NCBI RefSeq assembly: GCF_009601505.1
Contig: NZ_WITC01000057.1
Coordinates: forward strand, 186,001 to 250,000
Direction of reading: 5' to 3'
Source: Sinorhizobium terangae
Lineage (GTDB): Bacteria; Pseudomonadota; Alphaproteobacteria; Rhizobiales; Rhizobiaceae
Length of the DNA stretch: 64,000 nt
Position 1 is the stretch's first letter. Each line of letters starts with the position of its first letter. Below the pieces are notes generated by a model. It was not told where the DNA came from. It ran no database searches and was given only the letters and a program-made list of their open reading frames with translations. This document shows positions 1-8,394 of the stretch, piece by piece. A program made the translations under genes and the position numbers.

Positions 1-186
1 TTTGTCTGACGCCTTCGCAGTCAGCCGGCGCAGCGCATATGCCTTGTGCGCGACATAATCACGACGCAACACAATCACAAAATGTGTTTCAGCCCCCGGT
101 TTCTGGCGCGCGCTGATTGCATCACATCATTTATTCGAGCAAACTTATATGGACGAGGTCGAACCGTTCCGAGGAGAATCACTGCG

Positions 187-645
187 ATGAATAAAAAGGA
201 TCCCAACCCGATAGATACCTTTGTCGGTTCTCGTGTCCGAATGCGCAGACTGATGGTCGGGCTGAGCCAGGAGAAGCTGGCCGACGGCTTGGGCATCACG
301 TTCCAGCAGGTACAGAAATACGAAAAGGGCACAAACCGCATCGGCGCGAGCCGCCTGCAGGCGATCGCCGATATCCTGGGCGTCCACCCGAGCTTCTTCT
401 TCCAACGCGAAGACGACAAGCCGTCGGGACGGGACAGCGCCGGCGACATGCATGAATCGAACGAGATTTCTTCCTTCGTGGCCTCGAAGGAAGGCATCGC
501 GCTCAACAGGGCCTTCCTGAAGATCGCCGATCCGGTGTTGCGCAAGAAGATCATCTCGCTCGTTGCCGCCATGGCCCAGGCACCGGATATGGAGTCGACG
601 AGCGCGATCTCCGGGGCGCGTCGCACCGAGCCTCTGCACGGCTAG
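187..645 (+). CDS. XRE-family transcriptional regulator (PraR/PhrR-like)
   Basis: A 152-residue DNA-binding protein. A Cro/C1-type helix-turn-helix occupies roughly residues 10-65, with the recognition-region signature LSQEKLADGLGITFQQVQKY followed by GTNRIGASRLQ, which is typical of the rhizobial PraR/PhrR group. The C-terminal part (about 70-152) is a low-complexity linker plus a short helical tail. The frame is open further upstream to position 46, but the ATG at 187 is chosen because a GAGGAG ribosome site sits at 171-176 and the homology starts there. It is monocistronic and followed by a palindromic repeat. The target genes are unknown; family members control biofilm, quorum sensing or acid response, so the specific role here is inference. 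Confidence 0.88.
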   Translation: MNKKDPNPIDTFVGSRVRMRRLMVGLSQEKLADGLGITFQQVQKYEKGTNRIGASRLQAIADILGVHPSFFFQREDDKPSGRDSAGDMHESNEISSFVASKEGIALNRAFLKIADPVLRKKIISLVAAMAQAPDMESTSAISGARRTEPLHG

Positions 646-651
646 AGACCA

Positions 652-748
652 CGGCGCTGCGCGTCTTATCAGACGCGCAAAGAGCGCGGTAGCGCTTTGA
701 ATTGCTGCATGTTTTCTTAAATCGGTCGCGATTTAAGAAAACATGCAG
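652..748 (+). repeat. Palindromic intergenic element, family A (complete copy)
   Basis: Two hairpins separated by a short conserved linker. The first is the GCGCGTCT/AGACGCGC stem at 659-678. The second is a perfect 20-bp stem (705-724 against 729-748) with a 4-nt loop, whose ends read CTGCAT and ATGCAG. Related copies occur at 42.2, 50.3, 53.3, 54.0, 56.1, 62.8 and 62.95 kb. It resembles the mosaic palindromic elements known from rhizobial intergenic regions; the family name is inferred. Confidence 0.85.
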
Positions 749-781
749 TACAGATAACCTTACCGTCAGCGAGGGGGCCGC

Positions 782-2650
782 ATGACCTATAGGTTGCAGA
801 CTCTGGGACGATTGCGCCTATTAAATGAAACGGGGCGCGAAGTCGCCTTTCCCGAGAAGGGTCTGCTCATCCTGTGTCTCGCGATTGCCAACGGCTGTCG
901 CGAACAATCCCGGGCGGAAATCGCCAGGCTGCTCTGGGACGGGGTCGAGCCCAGTCAGGCCTATGTCAACCTGCGCAAGACAATTTCCCGCATCACCGCG
1001 CAACAGATGGAGCTCGGTCGAACCTTCCTGACCTTTTCGCAGTCGTCGATCCTGCTCAATCCCGGAAGCTTGACGAGCGATCTCGATGCCGTGACCGACG
1101 ACGGCGACGACGCCGTCGCTCGCTTCTGCCGCATTGCCACTGTGCTGCGCGACGACTTCCTGAAGGACGCGAAATCGCACGGGAAGGCGCTTGATGCCTG
1201 GATCAACCGCCAGCGCGAGACGCATATGTCCCTGCTCAGGGAGAGCCTGCTTGCCGCGGCGCCCGCTGCCGCGGGCAAGCATCGCGACCTTCTCAAGTCG
1301 GCGGCAATGCGATTGCTCGAACGCAGCCCGTTGGACGAGGAAGTCCGCAAAATCTTGAAGGCTGCGCTGGAGTCGGAAGGACGGCACCATGATGCGCAGG
1401 TCATCTTCGAAAGCGTCAGCCGGTCGGTGCCGATCATCGGCAACCAACCGTCCGCGCCCGTCGAGATCCTCCCCCGGGACGACTCTCACCAGAGAAAGCC
1501 GCCGCGGCTCGTGCTGCTGCCGCCCAACTCCGAGCGTGGAGACAGCACCGCGGCGATCTTTGCAAGTTCGCTCATCGAGGACGTGACGATCGGCCTATGC
1601 GCCCTTCGCTCCGTCAGTGTCATCGCGCCCTATACCGCGGCGCAGATCGGCCTTCAGGCCGACAAGGCCAACACCTACGAACGGCATGCCATCAGCTATA
1701 TCCTCGACACACGATTGACCGACGAGGGTGACCGCCAGAGCCTCTTTGCCCAGCTGATCTTCTTCGCCAACGACGAGGTCATCTGGGCCGACCGGTTCAA
1801 TCTCATCGGCGATGGGCTGATGCAGTCGCGCAGGGGCATTGCGCATCGGATCGCTGCGGCTATTGCCAGTCAGATTGAACAGAACGAAGCCGTTCGCGGT
1901 TCCTATGAGGGCCACGCGGATTCCTATCGAAGCTATCTTCTCGGCCAGCGACACCTGAAGGACCTCAACCTTCCCGAGATCCGCCGCGCCCGCAAGAGCT
2001 TCAGGGAGGCACTGGGCCAACAGGCGGGTTTCGCACCCGCGATGGGCGGACTGGCCCGGACCTATTTCTTCGAATGGCTGCTGACGGCACGCAATGATCG
2101 TGAGCTGCTGGGGCTGGCCGAGCGACATGCCCGGGAGGCCGTGGTCGCCGACGAAACACTCGCCTCCGGCTATCTGGAACTCGGCGTCGTCAAGCTCTAC
2201 ATGCGCCAATTCGACGAGAGCGTTGAGTTCCTCGACAGGGCGGAAGCTTTGAGCCCGCACTACGCCAATGTCCTCGCCAGCTACGGCGACACCCTCGTGC
2301 AGGCGTCACGCCCAGCGGAGGGACTTCAAAAGATCAAGACGGCGATCGATCTCAATCCGATCGCACCCGACAACTATTTTTGGGCGGCGGCTGGTGCCAG
2401 CTATTCCCTTGGCCAATACGAAGAGGCCCTCGGCTACATTGATCGGATGCGGGACAGAGCGCCCGCCGACCGGCTATCGGCGGCAAGCTGGGGCATGCTC
2501 GGCGACCGCAGAAAGGCGCGCCAGTTCGTGCGCAAAACATTCGATGTCCACCCGGATTTCGATCTCGACAGATGGATGGCGATCGTGCCCTTTCGCGAGG
2601 AGTGGCAGAGGGAGCATTACCGCGAGGGCTTGAAGAAGGCAGGCTTTTGA
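782..2650 (+). CDS. SARP/BTAD-type transcriptional regulator with TPR repeats
   Basis: A 622-residue regulator. Residues 1 to about 95 form an OmpR/SARP-like winged helix (start MTYRLQTLGRLRLL, then the AEIARLLW and AYVNLRKTISRI segments). Residues about 100-210 look like the bacterial transcriptional activation region of SARP proteins. Residues about 235-365 resemble the TolB-like domain found in CadC/adenylate-cyclase-type regulators. The C-terminal half (about 370-600) is a TPR array (for example AEALSPHYANVLASYGDTL). The ATG at 782 follows a GAGGGGG ribosome site. It ends 38 bases before the small precursor-like gene, so it is the obvious candidate regulator of the YcaO/TfuA locus. No transmembrane helix was seen, so it is probably cytoplasmic. 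Confidence 0.85.
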   Translation: MTYRLQTLGRLRLLNETGREVAFPEKGLLILCLAIANGCREQSRAEIARLLWDGVEPSQAYVNLRKTISRITAQQMELGRTFLTFSQSSILLNPGSLTSDLDAVTDDGDDAVARFCRIATVLRDDFLKDAKSHGKALDAWINRQRETHMSLLRESLLAAAPAAAGKHRDLLKSAAMRLLERSPLDEEVRKILKAALESEGRHHDAQVIFESVSRSVPIIGNQPSAPVEILPRDDSHQRKPPRLVLLPPNSERGDSTAAIFASSLIEDVTIGLCALRSVSVIAPYTAAQIGLQADKANTYERHAISYILDTRLTDEGDRQSLFAQLIFFANDEVIWADRFNLIGDGLMQSRRGIAHRIAAAIASQIEQNEAVRGSYEGHADSYRSYLLGQRHLKDLNLPEIRRARKSFREALGQQAGFAPAMGGLARTYFFEWLLTARNDRELLGLAERHAREAVVADETLASGYLELGVVKLYMRQFDESVEFLDRAEALSPHYANVLASYGDTLVQASRPAEGLQKIKTAIDLNPIAPDNYFWAAAGASYSLGQYEEALGYIDRMRDRAPADRLSAASWGMLGDRRKARQFVRKTFDVHPDFDLDRWMAIVPFREEWQREHYREGLKKAGF

Positions 2651-2688
2651 GGCGCAATTCCGCGCGAGAGCAAGAGGGGATGAAATGA

Positions 2689-2907
2689 ATGGCTGAAGTT
2701 GTTGTTTTCGGCATTGCCGGAGAGGATCATTTGTGGCTTGCGGACCTCAAGGCGGGGACGGTCACCAGGATCGATCCGCCAAAGCAGGGTGCGCTGGCCG
2801 ACGCCGACACATTGCGCAAGTCCGGGTGCACGGTTGTCAAAACAGTCAATCTGGCAGCTGCGGCAAGTTCCGCCGACGCCGTCTTCGGTGGCTACATGGA
2901 CGGCTAG
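2689..2907 (+). CDS. 72-residue small protein, candidate RiPP precursor peptide
   Basis: A small protein starting MAEVVVFGIAGEDHLWLADL, with an AGAGGGGA ribosome site at 2673-2680 ideally spaced from the ATG at 2689. The N-terminal half is hydrophobic/acidic and could be a leader. The C-terminal part holds a single Cys, several Ser/Thr and ends GGYMDG. It lies 38 bases after the SARP/TPR regulator and 63 bases before a YcaO gene, with TfuA next, which is the position occupied by precursor genes in YcaO-TfuA loci. I do not recognise the family and see no similarity to TfxA. The precursor role is inferred only from size and context; it could instead be an accessory protein. Confidence 0.7.
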   Translation: MAEVVVFGIAGEDHLWLADLKAGTVTRIDPPKQGALADADTLRKSGCTVVKTVNLAAAASSADAVFGGYMDG

Positions 2908-2970
2908 CCGCCGGCCATGCGCGACGGGCGGTAGACCAAGGGGGTTCCGCCCGCACGTCTCTTCAAAACC

Positions 2971-4164
2971 ATGTCCAGCTCAATTCGCTATTCCGATCGG
3001 ATCTGCCCCGCCGAAGCGACCTTCGGCCGGATAGAGGCGCTTTTGCCGGAGTTCGGCATCACGCGGCTGGCGCGCCTGACCGGACTGGATTGCATCGGCA
3101 TACCCGTCTGGAATGCCGTGTCTCCGAACTCAAAGTCCCTGGTCATCAATCAGGGCAAGGGCATAACGGACATCGACGCAAAAGTCTCGGCGGCCATGGA
3201 GGCGCTCGAGCGCGCCGTCGCATGCGCGCCGCGCGTGCCGGCGAGAGTTGCGAGCCGCAGCGACCTGTTGGCCGAAGGCAATCAAGCCTTGTCTCTGCCG
3301 GGGTTAATCGCGAGCGGCCAGCCGGACCTTGCCGACAACGAGCCTATCCGCTGGGTTCTCGGCCGCAACCTCGACGGCGGAGTGTCGACATGGGTTCCGC
3401 TGGAGGCCGCCCTGCTCGACAGGACGGTGGAGAACTGCCGGTACTGGCAATCCTCCGATGGTCTCGCCTCCGGCAACAGTGAAACCGAAGCGGTGCTGCA
3501 TGGGCTCCTCGAACGGATCGAACGCGATGCGGAGGTGCTGTGGCGCATCACGCCAATAGCCTCGAGGCTTCGAAGCTGCGTTTTACCCCAGGCGCTCGGC
3601 GATGCGGTGCTTGCTGCGATGGCCGGGAAGATTGCCGCGGCCGACCTGGAGCTGCGCCTTTTCGACATCACCAGCGATGTCGGCATACCGTGCTTCACCG
3701 CCGTCGTAGCCGGGAAGGACATCCTCACGGCGAAGGCGCCGCTTTTCCACCATGTCACGGTTGGACACGGCGCACATCCGAATGCAGTGAGAGCGGCAAT
3801 CCGCGCCGTGACCGAGGCGGCCCAATCGAGACTCACCTATATCAGCGGCGCGCGCGACGACGTCTATCCGGAGACGTTCGTTCGCCCTCTGCCGCAGCAG
3901 ACGCAAAAACTGTTCGAGGCTCTGCCGCAAGAGCGGACACGCGTCCACGCCGGACAAGAGGGGGGACCGGATGCGCTCTTGTCTTTCGTCCTGCAACGGC
4001 TGCGCAATGCCGGCATCGGTCCGGTCGTCTCCGTGCCGTTGCTTGGCGATGACCTGCCCTTTGCGGTTGTCAAAGTGTTCGTTCCGGAGCTGGAAAACCC
4101 GGAGGGCGAGCGCAAGCGCCGCTTCGGCACACGGGCGCTCTCCTGGGCACTGGAGGCGGCGTGA
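2971..4164 (+). CDS. YcaO-domain protein (TfuA-associated cyclodehydratase/thioamidase family)
   Basis: A 397-residue stand-alone YcaO protein. The family's ATP/Mg-binding motifs are visible: SAAMEALER at 73-81 (SxxxExxER type) and ETEAVLHGLLERIERD at 171-186 (ExxxxxxxEhxExD type). YcaO enzymes phosphorylate a peptide backbone amide to form azolines, amidines or, with a TfuA partner, thioamides. The next gene is TfuA-like and overlaps by 4 bases, which points to backbone modification of a peptide and most likely thioamidation or azoline formation. The ATG at 2971 is the first possible start because an in-frame stop lies at 2932-2934; its ribosome site is weak. No RRE domain was seen inside the protein. 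Confidence 0.9.
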   Translation: MSSSIRYSDRICPAEATFGRIEALLPEFGITRLARLTGLDCIGIPVWNAVSPNSKSLVINQGKGITDIDAKVSAAMEALERAVACAPRVPARVASRSDLLAEGNQALSLPGLIASGQPDLADNEPIRWVLGRNLDGGVSTWVPLEAALLDRTVENCRYWQSSDGLASGNSETEAVLHGLLERIERDAEVLWRITPIASRLRSCVLPQALGDAVLAAMAGKIAAADLELRLFDITSDVGIPCFTAVVAGKDILTAKAPLFHHVTVGHGAHPNAVRAAIRAVTEAAQSRLTYISGARDDVYPETFVRPLPQQTQKLFEALPQERTRVHAGQEGGPDALLSFVLQRLRNAGIGPVVSVPLLGDDLPFAVVKVFVPELENPEGERKRRFGTRALSWALEAA

Positions 4165-4880
4165 AGATCGTCTTCGTCGGCCCGACCGTCCCCGATGCGC
4201 CCGAACGCGCCGGTGCGGCCTTCGCGATCCGGCCGCCGGCGATGCAGGGAGACATCTTGCGCGCCATACGCGCCGGCGCGACGATCATCGGCCTTGTCGA
4301 CGGCAATTTCGAACGTGTGGCTCCTGTCTGGCACAAGGAGATTCTGTTCGCCCTTTCAGAAGGCGTACAGGTCTTTGGTGCGGCGAGCATGGGCGCCTTG
4401 CGCGCCGCCGAATGCGCGGCCTTCGGAATGGTCGGGATCGGGGAAATATACCGCCAATATGCCGCGGGCGAGCTCGCGGACGACTCGGATGTGGCGCTGC
4501 TTCACGCTCCCGCCGAGCTCGGCTATGCGCCGCTCACGGTCCCGCTGGTCAATGTGCGCGCGACGCTTGCACGCCTCAGGCAGGGCGGCTCGATCACCGC
4601 AGCGGATGCAGCACGGATCGAGGCGGCAGCCGGGCAGATATTCTACAAGCGGCGCACATGGGCAGCGATCGTTGCCGACGCAGACCTTCCAGCGGATGGC
4701 GATCGCGTCGCCTTGGCGGCAAGGCTGCAACAGGAGATGGTTGACCAGAAGCGCGCCGATGCCCTCGCGCTTTTCGACGCGGTCCGGGCTCAGCCGAACG
4801 AACGGCGCGGCGAAAGACCCGGCTGGGCGTTCCATTCGACAACTATGTGGAAGGTTTTGCTTAATCAACCGGAGACGTAG
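4161..4880 (+). CDS. tfuA: TfuA-like protein, YcaO partner
   Basis: A 239-residue protein with the TfuA-domain signature VFGAASMGALRAAE at residues 71-84 and the N-terminal VFVGPT segment. TfuA was first described in the trifolitoxin locus of Rhizobium leguminosarum. In archaea and actinobacteria TfuA proteins work with YcaO enzymes in thioamide formation, probably by supplying sulfur. The start is GTG at 4161, overlapping the YcaO stop (GTGA), with GGAGG at 4152-4156, so translation is coupled. A sulfur-delivery role is by family analogy; the catalytic mechanism is not evident from the sequence. Confidence 0.88.
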   Translation: MKIVFVGPTVPDAPERAGAAFAIRPPAMQGDILRAIRAGATIIGLVDGNFERVAPVWHKEILFALSEGVQVFGAASMGALRAAECAAFGMVGIGEIYRQYAAGELADDSDVALLHAPAELGYAPLTVPLVNVRATLARLRQGGSITAADAARIEAAAGQIFYKRRTWAAIVADADLPADGDRVALAARLQQEMVDQKRADALALFDAVRAQPNERRGERPGWAFHSTTMWKVLLNQPET

Positions 4881-4906
4881 GACGGGTCGCTTTTCCCATT
4901 CAGCGT

Positions 4907-4951
4907 GTGTCACGCTCGTGTCACGCCCACGGCCCGGAAGTCACGCTATAT
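4907..4951 (+). promoter_or_regulatory. Candidate activator-dependent promoter with GTCACGC direct repeats
   Basis: GTGTCACGC occurs at 4907-4915 and 4918-4926 (11-base period), and GTCACGC again at 4940-4946 (20 bases further). The last copy runs straight into CTATAT at 4946-4951, the rhizobial -10 form, with no recognisable -35. Heptamer direct repeats with about 11-base spacing next to a -10 are the classical SARP binding arrangement. The link to the regulator at 782 is inference. Confidence 0.45.
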
Positions 4952-5001
4952 TGCTGACGAAAGCGGGTCGCAGTGACCCCCGAGTGGCACTGGGGAAAAT
5001 C

Positions 5002-5238
5002 ATGAAGCAATCCATCAAGTTACCTACCGACGTGGAAGACAGGGAGAAGGAACTTCTGGCCCTTGCCCGCCTCGTCAGCTACGCGCGAGACTCCGCCAAG
5101 ACATTGAACGTCGAAGGCGTGCAGTATTGCCTTGAACTGGCTTTGGCCTCCCTGCTCCAGGAAGTCGAATACATGACCGACAAGAACGTTCTTCCGACAG
5201 TCGACCTGATGGCACTGGGCAGCCTGGGCCGCTGCTGA
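5002..5238 (+). CDS. Small protein of unknown function (78 aa)
   Basis: A 78-residue protein starting MKQSIKLPTDVEDREKEL. It is mostly helical and charged, has no signal peptide and has single Cys residues near the middle and at the C-terminus. The ATG at 5002 follows a GGGGA ribosome site at 4992-4996. I do not recognise the family. It lies 121 bases after TfuA, in the same direction, behind its own apparent promoter with direct repeats. It could be part of the YcaO/TfuA regulon, for example immunity or accessory, or an unrelated gene. Coding status rests on codon bias and the ribosome site. Confidence 0.6.
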   Translation: MKQSIKLPTDVEDREKELLALARLVSYARDSAKTLNVEGVQYCLELALASLLQEVEYMTDKNVLPTVDLMALGSLGRC

Positions 5239-5249
5239 AATAGGGACAA

Positions 5250-5305
5250 ACGTAGTTTCAAAGAGTTAGATCGTTCACTGTTTCAATGAGACAATGAAAT
5301 GATCC
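5250..5305. repeat. Short imperfect repeat, family D
   Basis: The GTTTCAAAGAGTTAGATC segment and what follows match a stretch at about 29064-29116 with the same GTTTCAAGGAGTCAGATCAT layout and a closing GATGATC. Both lie just downstream of genes. It looks like a dispersed rhizobial intergenic sequence. Confidence 0.5.
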
Positions 5306-5314
5306 GGAGAGGGG

Positions 5315-5362
5315 CGAGGAGCATGGAGCGGTTTCCACCGGGATCCCGCTCCATGCTCCTCG
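5315..5362. terminator. Strong 17-bp hairpin between convergent genes
   Basis: A perfect 17-bp inverted repeat: the left arm 5315-5331 begins CGAGGAGCATGG and the right arm is 5346-5362, with a 14-nt loop. It lies between the 78-residue gene and the convergent protease gene. There is no U-run on either side, so a bidirectional terminator role is probable but not proven. Confidence 0.55.
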
Positions 5363-5382
5363 GACTCGTTGGCGTCGCCCGC

Positions 5383-6339
5383 TCATGATCGGGCGATGGG
5401 CACCAAGGTCCTCTTTTCGATCTTGCCCGCCACCGAAAAGATCAGGAATTCGGTCGCCTGGCCGATCCTCTCACCGTCCATCAGCCTGACGACATCGTCC
5501 ACGCCGCCGAGAGGCTTGCCGTCGATCGACAGGATATAGTCGCCTTCCCGAAGACCACCGCGCTCGGCCGGGCCGCCGGGTTCCAGCCGTCTCAGACGGA
5601 CCGACGTCGTCCGGTCGGTTCCGGCTGCCAGCGCGATCCTGCGCGGCAGTTCGATCGTGTCGCCGGCAATGCCGATATACGCCCGCCTGACATGGCCGTA
5701 TCGGAGGATCTCGGAAATCACGAAATTTGCCGTGTTCGAGGCGACTGCAAAGGCGATGCTCTGCGCGCCCTGGATCACGGCCGTGTTGACCCCGATCACT
5801 TCGCCGCCCGACGAGACCAGCGGCCCTCCCGAATTTCCTGGATTGAGGGCCGCATCCGTCTGGATGACGTCGTCCATCAGACGCCCGTTCGCCGCCCGCA
5901 TCGTGCGTCCGAGTGCCGAGACGATGCCCGCCGTGACGGTCCATTCGAAACCCAGCGGATTACCGATGGCGATTGCGATGTGCCCTCGCCGCAGCCGCTT
6001 TGAATCCCCCAGCTTCGCCCAGGCGCCGACGCCCGAGTTCGCCCGTATGAGCGCGATGTCGGTGTCGACGTCGCGACCAAGCACACGGCCTTCCGTCACG
6101 AAGCCGTCCGGCGTCGTGACACGAACGGCCTTGGAATCCCCGACGACGTGATTGTTCGTCACGATCAGCCCGTCGGAAGAAACCGCAAAGCCCGAGCCAT
6201 GACCGGCCCTGCCGCCAACCCGCTCGATGCGGCTGACCGCCGGGCCGACCACATCGACCGCGCCGGCAATTGCATGCGAATAGGCATCCGTCAGCGCGCC
6301 GTCGTCGACGGGCGCTATTTCCTTGTCGATGAAACCCAT
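5383..6339 (-). CDS. HtrA/DegP-like trypsin-fold serine protease with PDZ domain
   Basis: A 318-residue protein. The trypsin-like catalytic triad is visible: His in TNNHVVG, Asp in DTDIALI and Ser in PGNSGGPLV. A PDZ domain covers about residues 225-318 (GLREGDYILSIDGKPLGG). There is no signal peptide or transmembrane segment, unlike periplasmic DegP, so the enzyme is probably cytoplasmic. The start at 6339 (MGFIDKE) is preferred over the longer frame because GAGGA lies just upstream. It is divergent from nasT across about 225 bases. Its substrate is unknown; it is a protein quality-control or regulatory protease by family. Confidence 0.88.
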   Translation of the reverse strand: MGFIDKEIAPVDDGALTDAYSHAIAGAVDVVGPAVSRIERVGGRAGHGSGFAVSSDGLIVTNNHVVGDSKAVRVTTPDGFVTEGRVLGRDVDTDIALIRANSGVGAWAKLGDSKRLRRGHIAIAIGNPLGFEWTVTAGIVSALGRTMRAANGRLMDDVIQTDAALNPGNSGGPLVSSGGEVIGVNTAVIQGAQSIAFAVASNTANFVISEILRYGHVRRAYIGIAGDTIELPRRIALAAGTDRTTSVRLRRLEPGGPAERGGLREGDYILSIDGKPLGGVDDVVRLMDGERIGQATEFLIFSVAGKIEKRTLVPIARS

Positions 6340-6564
6340 GATCTGATCCTCAAACGGCGGCGACCATCGCCGCCGAACCAACGGACCGAAACAATTTGGT
6401 ACTGTTGTTCAAAATAGATGGAGAGACCTGCAGATCGGTTCAAGCCTTGGCTCGATCTGGGCATTTCGCCCACCACAATGCCTTAAATTCATGCATTTCA
6501 TGACGTCGCAAAATTTTTAGGCAAACATATTGCGAAATTTGCTGCGCTGCATCATGATCGCCGC

Positions 6565-7158
6565 ATGACCCGCCGCGACCTGACCATTCTTGTGATTGAC
6601 GAGAACGCCATCCGCGCCTCGATCATCGAGGAAGGCTTGCGCGATGCGGGCCACAACCGCGTGAGCATCGTGCACGATGTCCATGGCGTCGGGCGGGTGA
6701 TCGAAAGGTTGCAACCGGACGTGATCGTCATTGATCTCGAAAATCCCAACCGCGATCTGCTGGAGAGCATGTTCCAGCTCTCCCGCTCGGTAAAGCGCCC
6801 GATCGCCATGTTCGTTGACCGATCCGACAGCAGCATGATCGAAGCGGCGATCGACGCCGGCGTCTCGGCCTATGTCGTCGACGGACTGCGGCAGGAGCGG
6901 GTGAAGTCGATCCTCGACATGGCGATCAGCCGTTTCAACGCCTTTTCACGCATGGAGCGCGAGTTGGCGGAAGCACGCAGCGAGCTTGCAGACCGCAAGG
7001 TGATCGACCGGGCCAAGGGCATCCTGATGAAGTCGCGCGGCATCGGCGAAGAAGAGGCCTACAAGCTCCTGCGCACGACCGCGATGAACCAGAACCGCAA
7101 GATAGCCGAAATCGCACAGAGCCTGGTGCTCGCGGCAGGATTGCTGGAGGACCTGTAA
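6565..7158 (+). CDS. nasT: NasT, ANTAR-domain response-regulator-like antiterminator
   Basis: A 197-residue protein with a receiver-like N-terminal domain (about 1-120; LTILVIDENAIRASIIEEGL) and a C-terminal ANTAR RNA-binding domain (about 130-190; DRAKGILMKSRGIGEEEAYK). NasT binds two-hairpin leader RNAs and prevents transcription termination in nitrate assimilation operons; NasS sequesters it when nitrate is absent. The stop codon abuts the nasS start (TAAATG), so the pair is co-translated. A target leader is present 1.4 kb downstream in front of nrtA. The weak ribosome site at 6565 is the only plausible start. Confidence 0.95.
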   Translation: MTRRDLTILVIDENAIRASIIEEGLRDAGHNRVSIVHDVHGVGRVIERLQPDVIVIDLENPNRDLLESMFQLSRSVKRPIAMFVDRSDSSMIEAAIDAGVSAYVVDGLRQERVKSILDMAISRFNAFSRMERELAEARSELADRKVIDRAKGILMKSRGIGEEEAYKLLRTTAMNQNRKIAEIAQSLVLAAGLLEDL

Positions 7159-8379
7159 ATGGCTGCCACCGCCGACATCACCCTCGGCTTCATGCCGCTC
7201 TTCGACAGCGCCGTGCTCATTGCCGCCAGCGAAAAAGGCTTCGTCGCCGACGAGGGCCTCACGGTGCAGCTCGTCCGGGAAACCTCCTGGGCCAATATCC
7301 GCGATCGGATCGCCGTCGGCCATTTCCAGGCGGCCCACATGCTGGCGCCAATGCCGATTGCAGCCAATCTCGGCCTCACGCCCCTGTCGCTGGACCTCGT
7401 GGCGCCCTTTGCGCTCGGACTTGGCGGCAATGCAGTGACGGTGTCGCGCGGTCTCTGGGAAGGCATGGTCGCTGAGGGCGCCAGGCCCGGCACCGACCCG
7501 GGCACCAACGGCGCAGCCTTGAGGCGCGTCGTCGAACGCCGCCGTGAAGCGGGCGAGCCGCCGCTGCGTTTTGCCGTCGTCCACCCCTTCTCCGGCCATA
7601 ACTACGAGTTGCGCTATTGGCTCGCGGGCTGCGGCATCGATCCGGAAAGCCACGTCGAAATTGTCGTCGTTCCCCCGCCGCTGATGGCCGATGCACTGTC
7701 GACTGGCGCGATCGACGGGTTCTGCGTCGGCGAACCGTGGAACAGCGTCGCGGTCGCACGCCATGCCGGACGCATTGTCACCACCAAGGCGTCGATCTGG
7801 CGACTGAGCCCGGAAAAGGTGCTCGGTGTGTCAGCCCGGTTCGCCTCCGAGAACCGCCCCGCGCTGGACGCGCTGCTGCGCGCGCTCTACCGAAGCTCGA
7901 TGTGGTGCGGCGAAAGCGCAAATCACGAAGAACTCGCGGCGCTGATGAGCAGCCCTGCCTATCTCGACCTTCCGCGCAAGATGCTGATGCCGATCCTCAC
8001 GGGCCGACTGACGCTCGGTGACGGCGCGACCGGCGACATTCCCGAATTCTTTGTCCCGCATGCCAAGGGAGCGACCTTTCCCTGGCAGAGCCACGCCCTC
8101 TGGTTCTACAGCCAAATGGTGCGCTGGGGACACACGCCGCATTCGGCAGCACTTGCCGAGCGTGCGCGTGACACCTATCGGCCGGACATCTACAGACAGG
8201 CGCTGAAGCCGATCGCTGCGCCGATGCCCGGCGCCAACATGAAGGTCGAGGGCGCCCTGACCGTGGCGGCACCGGTCGGCGCTTCGGAAAAAGGGCTTAT
8301 TCTCGGTCCCGACGGCTTTTTCGACGGCCGGATCTTCGACCCGGACCGCCTCGAGGGCTACCTGGCGAGCCAGCGCTGA
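7159..8379 (+). CDS. nasS: NasS, cytoplasmic nitrate/nitrite sensor (NrtA/CmpA family)
   Basis: A 406-residue protein of the nitrate-binding NrtA family, for example the [15 protein letters not shown] segment shared with the NrtA encoded downstream. It has no signal peptide, which separates the cytoplasmic sensor NasS from transport-binding proteins. NasS holds NasT in an inactive complex and releases it when nitrate or nitrite binds, allowing antitermination of the nas operon. It follows nasT directly. A sigma-54 promoter and leader for the structural genes start right after it. Confidence 0.93.
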   Translation: MAATADITLGFMPLFDSAVLIAASEKGFVADEGLTVQLVRETSWANIRDRIAVGHFQAAHMLAPMPIAANLGLTPLSLDLVAPFALGLGGNAVTVSRGLWEGMVAEGARPGTDPGTNGAALRRVVERRREAGEPPLRFAVVHPFSGHNYELRYWLAGCGIDPESHVEIVVVPPPLMADALSTGAIDGFCVGEPWNSVAVARHAGRIVTTKASIWRLSPEKVLGVSARFASENRPALDALLRALYRSSMWCGESANHEELAALMSSPAYLDLPRKMLMPILTGRLTLGDGATGDIPEFFVPHAKGATFPWQSHALWFYSQMVRWGHTPHSAALAERARDTYRPDIYRQALKPIAAPMPGANMKVEGALTVAAPVGASEKGLILGPDGFFDGRIFDPDRLEGYLASQR

Positions 8380-8394
8380 CGACCTGCTCGATTA

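Noticed and set aside
2699-3482. Two longer plus-strand frames overlapping the 72-residue gene and the YcaO start
   Set aside because: Their products are Arg/Ala-rich without domains, and the 72-codon frame has the ribosome site and coding bias.
6506-6535. Inverted repeat TCGCAA-N18-TTGCGA between the protease and nasT genes
   Set aside because: Short arms with a long spacer in AT-rich sequence. It could be a site but is within chance expectation.
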